64,000 bases of DNA from Bacteroidota bacterium (GTDB lineage: Bacteria > Bacteroidota > Bacteroidia > Chitinophagales > Chitinophagaceae), in NCBI GenBank assembly GCA_025363385.1, contig JANYEA010000003.1:28249-92248 (forward strand), in the 5' to 3' direction. The position numbers and the translations under genes were made by a program. The notes beneath the pieces are model-generated. The model searched no databases and was not told the DNA's origin. It saw only the letters and a program-made list of their open reading frames with translations. Position 1 is the first letter of the stretch. The number at the start of each line of letters is the position of its first letter. Of this stretch, positions 9,749 to 17,917 are shown in pieces.

Positions 9749-9780
9749 TACAAAAGGCCCGGGATACCGGGCCTTTTGTA
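9749..9780. terminator. Bidirectional terminator between prfA and galE
   Basis: A perfect 14-bp GC-rich stem (9749-9762 with 9767-9780) has a GATA loop and AAAA/TTTT flanks inside the arms. It lies between two convergent genes. Confidence 0.9.
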
Positions 9781-9831
9781 TTACATAAAAGTAATAAGAT
9801 TCTTATCTTTTTACTTTTAACACATTCCTTT

Positions 9832-10872
9832 TTAATTTTTCTTAACCGCTTCTTCCTCTGCTTTAATTTTTAGTTCCCATGCCCAGGCAGTGCGCATCAT
9901 ATCTTTTAAATCGTATTCAATTTTCCAACCTAGTTTATTTACAGCAGCATCGTTATTTGCATAGATGGCGATTACATCACCGGGGCGGCGTTCTGCAATT
10001 TCGTAATTGAGTGCTACTCCAGATTGTTCTTCGAAAGTTTTAATGGCTTCTAAAACAGTTACGCCTAATCCGGTACCCAAGTTAAACACATCGCAGTGCG
10101 ATTCGTTTTTCCCTTGCTCTAAATATTGTATGGCTAATGTATGTGCGTGTGCGATATCACAAACGTGAATATAATCGCGTACACAAGATCCGTCGCGTGT
10201 TGGGTAGTCGTTACCAAATACTTTCATCTTTGGTAATTTACCTATTGCGGTTTGTGTAATGGCTGGTACTAAGTTTTGAGGACGACCAATTGGGAGTTCT
10301 CCAAGAATAGCAGAAGGATGTGCACCTACTGGATTAAAATAACGCAATAGAATTACATTGCATAAACCGTTCTTGGTAAATGCCTGTAACATTTCTTCCC
10401 CCATTTGTTTGGTGGACCCGTAGGGCGATTCTGCTTGTTTGATGGCCGACAATTCAGTAACGGGAATGGTATCTGGATTTCCGTAAACAGTACATGAAGA
10501 AGAGAATACAAAATTAGGGACACTGAATTCTTCTACGCATTTCAACAAATTAACAAGCGAGAAGATATTGTTTTCGAAGTATAATAAAGGTGCCCCTACT
10601 GATTCACCAACTGCTTTGTAAGCAGCAAAATGTATCACACCGGCTATATCTGTGTTCTCTTGAAATACGGCTTGTGTTTCGTCGAAATTTTTTAAATCAA
10701 CTTTATAATTCTTGATTTTTTTACCTGTGATCTGCTCAATTCCTAGAATGGAAAAATTGGAAGAACGAGAGTTATCGTCGATGGAAATTACATCATAGCC
10801 ATTGTTTAATAAGTCAACAATCGTATGTGATCCAATAAATCCGCAACCACCTGTAACCAATATTTTTTGCAT
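9832..10872 (-). CDS. galE: UDP-glucose 4-epimerase
   Basis: This 346-residue cytosolic short-chain dehydrogenase/reductase-type enzyme interconverts UDP-glucose and UDP-galactose with bound NAD. The Rossmann motif GGCGFIGSH is at residues 8-16, the catalytic Tyr151-x-x-x-Lys155 is in 'SPYGSTKQMGEE', and Ser124-126 precede it. 'GTRDGSCVRDYIHV'-type sugar-nucleotide block (here 'PTRDGSCVRDYIHVCDIA') and 'RRPGDV' are typical of GalE. It is a single gene, convergent with prfA. Its product could feed lipopolysaccharide or exopolysaccharide synthesis as well as galactose use. Confidence 0.95.
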   Translation of the reverse strand: MQKILVTGGCGFIGSHTIVDLLNNGYDVISIDDNSRSSNFSILGIEQITGKKIKNYKVDLKNFDETQAVFQENTDIAGVIHFAAYKAVGESVGAPLLYFENNIFSLVNLLKCVEEFSVPNFVFSSSCTVYGNPDTIPVTELSAIKQAESPYGSTKQMGEEMLQAFTKNGLCNVILLRYFNPVGAHPSAILGELPIGRPQNLVPAITQTAIGKLPKMKVFGNDYPTRDGSCVRDYIHVCDIAHAHTLAIQYLEQGKNESHCDVFNLGTGLGVTVLEAIKTFEEQSGVALNYEIAERRPGDVIAIYANNDAAVNKLGWKIEYDLKDMMRTAWAWELKIKAEEEAVKKN

Positions 10873-10889
10873 AACTCAAAATTGTTATA

Positions 10890-10897
10890 CAAATATA
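10890..10897 (-). promoter_or_regulatory. Putative -7 element of the galE promoter
   Basis: Read on the minus strand, TATATTTG matches the Bacteroidota -7 consensus and lies 17 nt before the galE ATG. A TTG on the same strand is 12 nt further upstream, closer than ideal for a -33 box. Confidence 0.55.
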
Positions 10898-10933
10898 AAT
10901 GGTACTATTCAATAAGTAAGCTCAACAGTTGAA

Positions 10934-11974
10934 TTAGATGAAAAGTTTTAGCAGATAAAATACGGTTGCAGACATTAAAGCTGAAATTGGAATAGTGATG
11001 ATCCAGGCCCATAAAAGATTAATGGTTACACCCCATCTAACTGCACTTAAACGCTTTGTAGCACCAACACCAATAATTGAACCCGTAATGGTATGGGTGG
11101 TTGAAACTGGAATTTTAAAGTGTTCAGTCAGGAATAAAGTAATGGCACCTGCTGTTTCTGCGGCAACACCTTCTAAAGGGGTTACTTTGGTAATTTTGGT
11201 ACCCATGGTCTTTACAATTTTCCAGCCTCCACTCATGGTACCTAAACCGATACATAAGAAGCTGGTAAAGGGTACCCAACTATATTGGTTTGCAAACTGA
11301 TTAAAGTCCATATGATTACCCTTTGTACCTTCATAATAGATCATCGCAGCACCAATAATTCCCATTACTTTTTGAGCATCATTACCACCATGACCAATAC
11401 TGAAAGCAGCTGAAGAAACCAACTGCAAACGCTTAAACCAATTTTCTGCCTTATAGGGGTTCGATCGTTTACAGAGATGCACAATTCCGATCGTTATAAA
11501 AAAGGCGATGAACATTCCGATCAATGGAGCAAAGAATATGAATAAGAAAGTAGGAACAACTTTTGCGTAGTTAATTACATCTACACCAGCCAAACTCAAT
11601 CCTTTTGCATTGGCAAGAGCAGCACCAATAAATCCACCCATTAAAGTATGTGATGAACTAGAAGGAATTCCAAACCACCAGGTAATCAAATTCCAAATTA
11701 TAGCGGCAATGATACCAGCAAGTATTACTTGTAAGGTTACAAACTCTGGGTGCACCCATTTTGCCACTGTGTTACCAATACCAAATTCCTTAAAAATATA
11801 TTTTGAAATAAAAAAAGCTGCAAAGTTGAAGAATGCCGCCCAAACTACTGCCTGAAAAGGTGTCAATACTTTGGTTGATACAATCGTGGCAATGCTGTTA
11901 GCCGCATCATGGAATCCATTGATGAAATCAAAAATGAATGCCAAAACTATAATTAGAATTAGTAAGGTTAGCAT
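10934..11974 (-). CDS. Inorganic phosphate transporter, PiT family
   Basis: This 346-residue inner-membrane protein has about ten hydrophobic segments. The two inverted PiT signature repeats are visible: 'NGFHDAANSIAT' at residues 19-30 and 'GHGGNDAQKVMGI' in the middle, each followed by serine/threonine re-entrant motifs ('SSSSHTLMGGFIGAA' and 'STTHTITGSIIGVG'). Family members are low-affinity metal-phosphate symporters driven by the proton or sodium gradient. It lies 12 nt downstream of the DUF47 gene, the usual Pit-accessory arrangement, and downstream of a PhoR/PhoB-like pair, which suggests a phosphate-responsive locus. Confidence 0.94.
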   Translation of the reverse strand: MLTLLILIIVLAFIFDFINGFHDAANSIATIVSTKVLTPFQAVVWAAFFNFAAFFISKYIFKEFGIGNTVAKWVHPEFVTLQVILAGIIAAIIWNLITWWFGIPSSSSHTLMGGFIGAALANAKGLSLAGVDVINYAKVVPTFLFIFFAPLIGMFIAFFITIGIVHLCKRSNPYKAENWFKRLQLVSSAAFSIGHGGNDAQKVMGIIGAAMIYYEGTKGNHMDFNQFANQYSWVPFTSFLCIGLGTMSGGWKIVKTMGTKITKVTPLEGVAAETAGAITLFLTEHFKIPVSTTHTITGSIIGVGATKRLSAVRWGVTINLLWAWIITIPISALMSATVFYLLKLFI

Positions 11975-11986
11975 AGCTGCTGCGGT

Positions 11987-12634
11987 TTACGCGTATTTGA
12001 TGATAATTGATTCGATTACGTTTGCAGCATCTTCACATTTATCTGTAGCAATTTCCATTACCTGATAAATCTCTCTTTTTTTAATTACTTCTTTGAAGTC
12101 GTTCTCTTGCTGAAACAAAATTTCAATACTCATATCAAACACATCGTCTGCCTGATTTTCGATACTATTTACTTTTACCATGGCTTCGGTCATAGCACGT
12201 AAATTTTTCATATCGCGCAGGCCAAATACGGCTTTCTCAATTTCAATAGTGCCTTGTAAAATAAGATCAGCCATTTTTTGAATGCCGGTATCGTTAGGGT
12301 TTACATTATAGAAATTAATTTTCTTAGAACAAGCATAAATATAATCAGCAATATCATCTAAAGCTGTTGCTAAATAGTGAATGTCTTCACGATCAAATGG
12401 AGTAATAAAATTTCTACCTAATTCGGTAAAAATACGATGGGTATTATCGTCATTCTTATGTTCTAAGTCTTCAATCTGTGCTAAGAAACCTACTCTTTTA
12501 TCTGCATCTGGTTCACTAACCAATTCTTTTAGTTTGATACCCATTTCATGTACTTTTCTTGCTACGTCTTCGAAAAGCTCATAAAAAACAACATTTTTCG
12601 GCATAAAAAACTTTCCAATCGAATTGATACCCAT
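11987..12634 (-). CDS. DUF47 family protein (PhoU-like Pit accessory protein)
   Basis: This 215-residue, wholly helical protein belongs to the TIGR00153/DUF47 family, distant relatives of PhoU. Sequences such as 'LEHKNDDNTHRIFTELGRNFITPFDREDIHYLATALDDI' (positions about 55-95) are the core of the family, including the Asp/Glu-rich metal-binding helices. Members sit beside PiT transporters and are thought to modulate phosphate uptake. Here it directly precedes the transporter by 12 nt in an operon. A TAATTTTG -7 box lies 16 nt upstream of its ATG. Confidence 0.9.
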   Translation of the reverse strand: MGINSIGKFFMPKNVVFYELFEDVARKVHEMGIKLKELVSEPDADKRVGFLAQIEDLEHKNDDNTHRIFTELGRNFITPFDREDIHYLATALDDIADYIYACSKKINFYNVNPNDTGIQKMADLILQGTIEIEKAVFGLRDMKNLRAMTEAMVKVNSIENQADDVFDMSIEILFQQENDFKEVIKKREIYQVMEIATDKCEDAANVIESIIIKYA

Positions 12635-12650
12635 GGTTTAAAATTTGATG

Positions 12651-12658
12651 CAAAATTA
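12651..12658 (-). promoter_or_regulatory. Putative -7 element of the DUF47-PiT operon
   Basis: Read on the minus strand, TAATTTTG matches TAnnTTTG and lies 16 nt before the DUF47 ATG. No clear TTG is seen at -33, as would fit a promoter that depends on an activator bound to the repeats further upstream. Confidence 0.5.
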
Positions 12659-12693
12659 AGGTTATGATTCCGGTATAGTAATATAGTGATTTT

Positions 12694-12743
12694 GTTAACA
12701 ATTATATAATATTTAATTTAAATATAATATTTAATTAGTTAAC
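12694..12743. repeat. 15-bp direct repeat flanked by GTTAAC sites, upstream of the phosphate operon
   Basis: Two exact 15-bp copies of an AT-rich unit (12704-12718 and 12722-12736) are separated by 3 bp. They are bracketed by GTTAAC at 12694-12699 and 12738-12743. The block lies between the end of the sensor kinase gene and the promoter of the DUF47-PiT operon, a plausible site for the neighbouring OmpR-family regulator. That function is inference. Confidence 0.5.
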
Positions 12744-12751
12744 TATGAATG

Positions 12752-13807
12752 CTAATTAATAGAAGTCCGTTCATCTAATGTAAAGCCAATGGTAGTACCC
12801 ACATCTAACTTACTTCTTACGTGCATGGTTTGTCCGTGTGCTTCAATGATATGTTTACAGATGGCTAGCCCCAATCCTGTACCGCCCACATCTCTGCTTC
12901 TGCCGCGATCGGTTCTATAAAACCGTTCAAAAATTCTCGGTAGATGATCTTCACCAATACCAATACCATCATCGCTGAATTCAATGAGAACCAAACGGCC
13001 GTCTGTTTTATAAATACTAGACACAATGCTGCCATCCTGTTTGCCGTATTTTGTAGCATTCTCCAGCAGATTATTGATTACCTGCCTAATTTTTTCTTTA
13101 TCGGCATATACAGTTACTGGTGCTTCGCAACCTTTCTTAATGCTGGTTTTTATATTCTTTGCATTGGTTTTGATAGATAGTGTTTCGTAGATCTCTTTGA
13201 TCAGCTCTTGAATAACAAAGAGTCCTTTATTAAGTGGTTGCTCCCCACTTTCTAAACGAGAGATTTCGTCGAGGTCTTCAGCCAAATTCACCATTCGGTC
13301 TACATTCTTTGCTGCATTTTCCAGGAATCTACGATTCACAGCTGGATTGTCGATTGCACCACTTAACAGTGTATCTACATAGCCCTGTATAGCAAAAATG
13401 GGTGTTTTAAATTCGTGTGAAAGGTTCTGCAAAAACTCTTTCCGGTAGGCTTCATTTGTTTTTAAAAGTTCAATTTCCGCTTTACGTTGCTCTGCCCATT
13501 TTTCTACGTCTTCCCTTACTTCATCAATACTTTTTTGAGGGAGTATATATTTATAGTATGTCTCTTCTCTTTTATTTGCCTTGGTTTGGTAAATGAATTT
13601 GTAGATCAATTTTATTTTACGGTAGATAAACCATTCTAATACAAACTGAATTAGTAAATAACTTCCTAAAAAAGTAATGGCCAATGCAACAATAGGAATG
13701 ATCCAGTTTGGACGTACAAGCCAGAAACCTAAAGATATAGGGATAGATAGCACTAAGGCTGTAAAGGCAGATAATTGTTTTGGACTTACATTCTTTGGAT
13801 TAAACAT
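12752..13807 (-). CDS. Membrane sensor histidine kinase (PhoR-like)
   Basis: This 351-residue protein has two transmembrane helices in the first ~65 residues with almost no periplasmic loop, then a cytoplasmic linker, a HisKA domain with the phospho-accepting His in 'QNLSHEFKTPIFAIQGY', and an HATPase domain with N box 'NNLLENATKYG', G1 'SDDGIGIG', F box 'IFERFYRTDRGRSR' and G2 'GGTGLGLAICK'. The lack of a sensor domain suggests that it senses through a partner, as PhoR does through PhoU. The ATG at 13807 is preferred over an upstream in-frame TTG at 13840. It follows the response regulator gene by about 70 nt and precedes the phosphate transporter operon. Confidence 0.9.
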   Translation of the reverse strand: MFNPKNVSPKQLSAFTALVLSIPISLGFWLVRPNWIIPIVALAITFLGSYLLIQFVLEWFIYRKIKLIYKFIYQTKANKREETYYKYILPQKSIDEVREDVEKWAEQRKAEIELLKTNEAYRKEFLQNLSHEFKTPIFAIQGYVDTLLSGAIDNPAVNRRFLENAAKNVDRMVNLAEDLDEISRLESGEQPLNKGLFVIQELIKEIYETLSIKTNAKNIKTSIKKGCEAPVTVYADKEKIRQVINNLLENATKYGKQDGSIVSSIYKTDGRLVLIEFSDDGIGIGEDHLPRIFERFYRTDRGRSRDVGGTGLGLAICKHIIEAHGQTMHVRSKLDVGTTIGFTLDERTSIN

Positions 13808-13877
13808 CAGATGATGGCTCTTCTTTTTTACAGGTAGCAACTACGAAGTTAATCAGCAAAATGAATTCAAGGCATTT

Positions 13878-14561
13878 CTAGATATCAAACTTATACCCAA
13901 CACCTTTTACAGTTGTAATACAGTCGATTCCCATTTTTTGCCTGATTTTTCTTATGTGTACATCAATGGTGCGGTCGCCGACAATTACATCGTTACCCCA
14001 AACCTGAGAAAGAATTTCGTTTCTGAGAAATACCCTGCCTGGACGTGATGCCAATAAATAAATTAATTCAAATTCTTTTTTTGCTAAAACAACATCGTTG
14101 CCATCAACGGTAACCATGAATTTTACTGGATCGATATTGATATTACCTACAGAAAGTGTTTTGCTTTCAGTGGGTTGTGCGTGCATTCTTCTAAACAAAG
14201 CGTTTACGCGACTCACTAAAACTTTAGGGCTAATGGGTTTATTTACATAATCATCAGCCCCGGATTCTAATCCTTTAATCTGAGAAGCTTCATCACTGAG
14301 AGCCGTTAAGAAAATGATCAGGGTTTGTTGAAACATCGTTTGAGATCGTAAGATATTACAAACCTCAATGCCCGTTTTTTTAGGCATCATAATGTCTAGT
14401 ATGATCAAATCTGGGTTGAGTTGTTTGGCTCTGTCTATTGCTTCATTGCCATCCTTTGCAGTATAAATTTCGTAACCCTCTTTTAGAAGGTTGTAACTAA
14501 TAATCTCCAATATATCCGGTTCGTCGTCTGCAATCAAAATCCTTTTAGCTTTGCCTTCCAT
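13878..14561 (-). CDS. OmpR/PhoB-family response regulator
   Basis: This 227-residue protein has a receiver domain (1-120) with the acidic pair Asp12-Asp13, the phospho-acceptor Asp56 in 'DLIILDIMMPKKTG', and the conserved Lys in 'NKPISPKVLVSRV'. It is followed by a winged-helix DNA-binding domain ('KKEFELIYLLASRPGRVFLR', 'VGDRTIDVHIRKIRQKM'). The start at 14561 is chosen because a TAAATTTG -7 box (14580-14587) overlaps the alternative upstream start. It is the partner of the histidine kinase downstream. Its promoter region contains TTAACA and GTTAAC motifs that also occur before the phosphate operon, suggesting autoregulation and control of that operon (inference). Confidence 0.92.
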   Translation of the reverse strand: MEGKAKRILIADDEPDILEIISYNLLKEGYEIYTAKDGNEAIDRAKQLNPDLIILDIMMPKKTGIEVCNILRSQTMFQQTLIIFLTALSDEASQIKGLESGADDYVNKPISPKVLVSRVNALFRRMHAQPTESKTLSVGNINIDPVKFMVTVDGNDVVLAKKEFELIYLLASRPGRVFLRNEILSQVWGNDVIVGDRTIDVHIRKIRQKMGIDCITTVKGVGYKFDI

Positions 14562-14579
14562 CTTAACAGTTAATTTACA

Positions 14580-14587
14580 CAAATTTA
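14580..14587 (-). promoter_or_regulatory. Putative -7 element of the response-regulator promoter
   Basis: Read on the minus strand, TAAATTTG matches TAnnTTTG, 18 nt before the chosen ATG (14561). A TTG lies 14 nt further upstream. It overlaps the longer alternative start of the gene and so argues against that start. Confidence 0.55.
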
Positions 14588-14678
14588 ATTTTAATGTTTG
14601 GCAATTAGGGCTTTTCTGTTTATTATGTTATTGTTAACTGTAATTGGCACTTCCTGTCTTTTTAACTCTAAATGATAG

Positions 14679-14686
14679 TATTTTTG
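14679..14686 (+). promoter_or_regulatory. Putative -7 element of the caspase-fold-like gene
   Basis: TATTTTTG matches TAnnTTTG and lies 14 nt before the ATG at 14701. It is inside an upstream TTG-started extension of the frame and so supports the ATG start. Confidence 0.5.
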
Positions 14687-14700
14687 AACCATTCCATTGC

Positions 14701-16857
14701 ATGAAACAACTGTACATTTTCTTTTTAGCCTTCTTTTTAAGTGTTAGCCTGTTAGCCCAGTCCGATACTAGTATGCCCAGGATTCCAGCCATGCGGCAAT
14801 TGCACCATGATTATATCATTGAATCCCTTAAAAAGATTGATTTATTTTATACCTCCTCTGACATTGTAGGAAAACAAAATAAATCGGATGTAGACAGCAT
14901 AACACTTTCCATTCGGAGAGAAATTGAGAAAGATAGTTTGATGAGCCAAAATGATAAATTCAAATGGCTGCGTAGTAGCAATGATTTTTTAAATGCATTC
15001 ATTGAGGCTTTTCAAACTAAACAAATCGCAATTGAAAAACTAAAGCCCTCCGTATTGGCATTTAGAAATGCCATACAATTAGCAATAACCGATCAGTCTG
15101 TTTATTCGGTTTTCGCCGAAAATGAATTGGTAATATGTAATTTATTAATAGATAATTTCGGACTGCAACAAAATGCAGGACTTAGCAGGGCAAAAGACCT
15201 GATTGTTTTTAAATACTGCGAACAACATCCTGAAAATATCCTTACGGCTTTGAATAAAAACCCGGATAATGAATTTGCAGACACGCTAATTATAAAAGCT
15301 GCTTTTGCTGACCCCGAAAAATTGTACAATTATGCAGCAGCACCTAATGCGTTGGGAAAAAAAATTCAAGCTAATGATCACCCTCTTGTAAAAATAATTG
15401 CACAACTCTCTGTTACGAAAACGGGTAGAATGTACTTTCCTTTTTTAGATAATTTATATCATGGCAACATCACATTAGATTCTATTACTCCATTGCTAAC
15501 TGATAATAATTCAGAAAAATATTATCAGCTGTTGGTAGCTACCAGAATTGAATACACTAAACGCATGCAAATAGGCGATACCGCACTTTTAATAGATGTA
15601 TTAACCGCCAAATTAAAGTTGAAAGCCATAGAATTATACATCAACGAAATCAATGGATTGCACGATGTAAAAGATCTTAAGATAAGGTTTAAAAAATTAG
15701 ATTCATTAAGTGCCCAGGAGCTTTATTATTTAGCAGTTATGGGAGAACAAGAAATGTATACTTCTAGTTTTGTGAGCGGAATTTATCCCCGCATTTTTCA
15801 AAAAATGTTGCACCCCAATGCCGATAGTTTATTGCTTTCTTTGAACGACGATTATTTTAAAAAATTTATAAAAATTGCGGCCACATATAATACTTTAAAC
15901 GACCTATTATTGAAAATGGATTCTGTATCCTCTGTTAAGCGGATGCAGCATTTTGTGGATGGTTTAGAACACAGTAATAATTTAGAAGAAGCAGTAGATG
16001 TGGCAGACTCTTATGCAAGTATTTATAAACCCAATTTAAGAACACTTATTCTGCAGGAAGTACAAAAAGAATTAAATAGAAATAACGTTTCAAAAAATAA
16101 TAGGGGAATTAAAATTTATCAATTGATGCAGGACCTGTTTTTATCAATAGATACAGCGAACCATATCAATCTTGCCTTAAAGCTCGGCATTGCTCCAGTT
16201 TATGCGATGCCTTTAAAAAGATTGCAGGATAGTATGGGTAGAGTAGTGATGCAACTCTTTTTTTATGGCGATAAAGACGGGGCCAATATATTCAGTGCTT
16301 TTGTAGAAGGTTTTCAAAATGGGAAATGGAAAATACTTTTCAAGCCAGAATGGGTTGAAATTAGTTCCAGAAAAGGGGTGCCCATTTCCATCTTTGCCAA
16401 TCGGCCACTGGATGCAGAAAAAGACCAGGACGACAAGGCACAAATAGACCTTAGTGATTATTTACGCGAACAAAACATTCAACCTTCCATTGTGATCCAC
16501 CGAGGACATAGTTATTACCTAAAATCTACCATCGAAAAATTAGCATCTTCTGCCCAGCTGGTGATTTTAGGCGGTTGTGGTGGTTATCAGAATTTAAATG
16601 AAATCTTAGAAATTTGTCCGGATGCACATATAATTTCCACTAAACAAATAGGAACAGGCGTAATTAATAAAGGACTCATCAATGAAATCAGTGAAAGATT
16701 GCGGTTAGCGCAAGACCTTGACTGGCCTTCATTGTGGAACGATTTGTCGAAACTAATTACGAAGCCAAAATTAAAAGAAGCATTTGAAGACTATATACCA
16801 CCCCATAAAAATCTAGGAGCCATTTTTATCATGGCATTCAATAAAATGGCACTTTAA
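14701..16857 (+). CDS. Exported protein of unknown function with a possible clan-CD (caspase/gingipain-like) C-terminal domain
   Basis: This 718-residue protein opens with a signal peptide (hydrophobic core 'FFLAFFLSVSLLAQS'). Residues about 30-550 are mostly helical and I recognise no domain. Near the C-terminus, 'SIVIHRGHSYYLKSTIEKL' (strand, His603, helix) is followed by 'LVILGGCGGYQNLNEI' (strand, Cys626) and 'HIISTKQIGTGVINKGL'. A His-Gly-like turn after one strand and a Gly-Cys after the next is the layout of clan CD cysteine peptidases (caspase, gingipain, CHAT). The 23-residue His-Cys spacing is shorter than in caspases, so the assignment is tentative. An in-frame TTG 57 nt upstream is rejected because a promoter box lies between. 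It is divergent from the two-component genes. Confidence 0.7.
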   Translation: MKQLYIFFLAFFLSVSLLAQSDTSMPRIPAMRQLHHDYIIESLKKIDLFYTSSDIVGKQNKSDVDSITLSIRREIEKDSLMSQNDKFKWLRSSNDFLNAFIEAFQTKQIAIEKLKPSVLAFRNAIQLAITDQSVYSVFAENELVICNLLIDNFGLQQNAGLSRAKDLIVFKYCEQHPENILTALNKNPDNEFADTLIIKAAFADPEKLYNYAAAPNALGKKIQANDHPLVKIIAQLSVTKTGRMYFPFLDNLYHGNITLDSITPLLTDNNSEKYYQLLVATRIEYTKRMQIGDTALLIDVLTAKLKLKAIELYINEINGLHDVKDLKIRFKKLDSLSAQELYYLAVMGEQEMYTSSFVSGIYPRIFQKMLHPNADSLLLSLNDDYFKKFIKIAATYNTLNDLLLKMDSVSSVKRMQHFVDGLEHSNNLEEAVDVADSYASIYKPNLRTLILQEVQKELNRNNVSKNNRGIKIYQLMQDLFLSIDTANHINLALKLGIAPVYAMPLKRLQDSMGRVVMQLFFYGDKDGANIFSAFVEGFQNGKWKILFKPEWVEISSRKGVPISIFANRPLDAEKDQDDKAQIDLSDYLREQNIQPSIVIHRGHSYYLKSTIEKLASSAQLVILGGCGGYQNLNEILEICPDAHIISTKQIGTGVINKGLINEISERLRLAQDLDWPSLWNDLSKLITKPKLKEAFEDYIPPHKNLGAIFIMAFNKMAL

Positions 16858-16864
16858 AAATCGG

Positions 16865-17131
16865 CTATTCGTCTTCCCAGTCTTCGTCGGCTTCATCTTC
16901 ATCGAATAATAATTCGTAAGCTAAAGCCTCTTCGTCAGACAATTCTTCAAGTATTTCGAAAATGGTATCGTCTTTTTTTCTCCAATAAGTAACTTCTTCT
17001 TCTGCATCGTGCAAAATCAAAAACAATGCAGCGCTGGTTTCTAACATAGGTTGCACCAATACCAATTCTTCCCCTTCATTTTCTGTGATGAGGTAGTATC
17101 TTCCGATGATTAGTTCTGAATAGGTTGACAT
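16865..17131 (-). CDS. Small acidic protein of unknown function
   Basis: This 88-residue cytosolic protein has no signal peptide. The N-terminal 60 residues look like a compact mixed fold ('ELIIGRYYLITENEGEELVL', 'ALFLILHDAEEEVTYWRKKD') with a hydrophobic pattern of strands, and the last 25 residues are almost all Asp and Glu. It resembles short acidic proteins widespread in this bacterial class whose role is unknown. The ATG at 17131 is preferred over an in-frame TTG at 17149. It follows the metallo-hydrolase gene by 70 nt on the same strand and is convergent with the caspase-fold-like gene, 7 nt apart. Confidence 0.75.
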   Translation of the reverse strand: MSTYSELIIGRYYLITENEGEELVLVQPMLETSAALFLILHDAEEEVTYWRKKDDTIFEILEELSDEEALAYELLFDEDEADEDWEDE

Positions 17132-17201
17132 ATGATCAATTTTGCACAAGTTCGTGCTTAATTATCAGGCTAAGAAAACTATCTCGTGAATGAATCATTA
17201 A

Positions 17202-17840
17202 TTATTGTAGAAATGGGTTGAATTCTTTTTCATGACCAATTTTGGTTGGCCGGCCATGTCCGGAATAAACAATGGTTTCATTGGGTAGGGTAAATAATTG
17301 TTTCCGAATACTAAGCAACAAGGCTTCCGAATCGCCCATGGGCAGATCGGTTCTCCCAATACTTTGAAAAAATAATACATCCCCCCCAATTACAAAACCC
17401 TGTTTGGCACAATAAAAACAGAGACTTCCGGGAGAATGCCCAGGTACTAAACGTAGTTCCAGCTCATCCTTACCCAGAAAAACAGTTTCGCCATGTTGTA
17501 AAAAATGTAATGAGCCGCTATAATTGGTAAATGGCATCCCCCATTTTTCGCCCGAAATGGGCGCCAGAGCCAACATTTTTTCTTCGTTCGGATGTATAAA
17601 AAGCTCTAAACCATATGTTTTGTGCACCCAATCGTTACCAAAAACATGGTCCAAATGACAATGTGTATTGAGCAACTGAATGGGCTCAAGGTTCGTATCT
17701 TTTATAAACTTTTTTAACGTTTCTTGTTCCACGTTCGAATAACAACCAGGATCTATTATAATAGCTTTGCGGTCGTCGTTATAAAGCACATAAGTGTTTT
17801 CCTGAATAGCGCTGAATGTGAAAACTTTAACATGTATCAT
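17202..17840 (-). CDS. Metallo-beta-lactamase-fold hydrolase, glyoxalase II-like
   Basis: This 212-residue cytosolic protein has the metal-binding motif His60-Cys-His62-Leu-Asp64-His65 in 'LNTHCHLDHVFGN', a third-ligand His in 'VPGHSPGSLC', the bridging Asp in 'GGDVLFFQSIGRTD', and a last His in 'YSGHGRPTKIGHE'. This pattern fits the YcbL/glyoxalase-II-like subgroup of thioester hydrolases. It lacks the C-terminal substrate domain of true glyoxalase II, and the substrate is unknown. It is divergent from the large outer-membrane gene. Confidence 0.9.
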   Translation of the reverse strand: MIHVKVFTFSAIQENTYVLYNDDRKAIIIDPGCYSNVEQETLKKFIKDTNLEPIQLLNTHCHLDHVFGNDWVHKTYGLELFIHPNEEKMLALAPISGEKWGMPFTNYSGSLHFLQHGETVFLGKDELELRLVPGHSPGSLCFYCAKQGFVIGGDVLFFQSIGRTDLPMGDSEALLLSIRKQLFTLPNETIVYSGHGRPTKIGHEKEFNPFLQ

Positions 17841-17917
17841 AATCGTAATTTTATGGTGCTTTTAATGCTAAATGACTAATTTTAAAATACTAAAGTTCGG
17901 ATATGCATTTCAATAGA

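Noticed and set aside
14644..14700. Upstream TTG start for the caspase-fold-like protein
   Set aside because: The ATG at 14701 begins a proper signal peptide, and a TATTTTTG box lies between the two.
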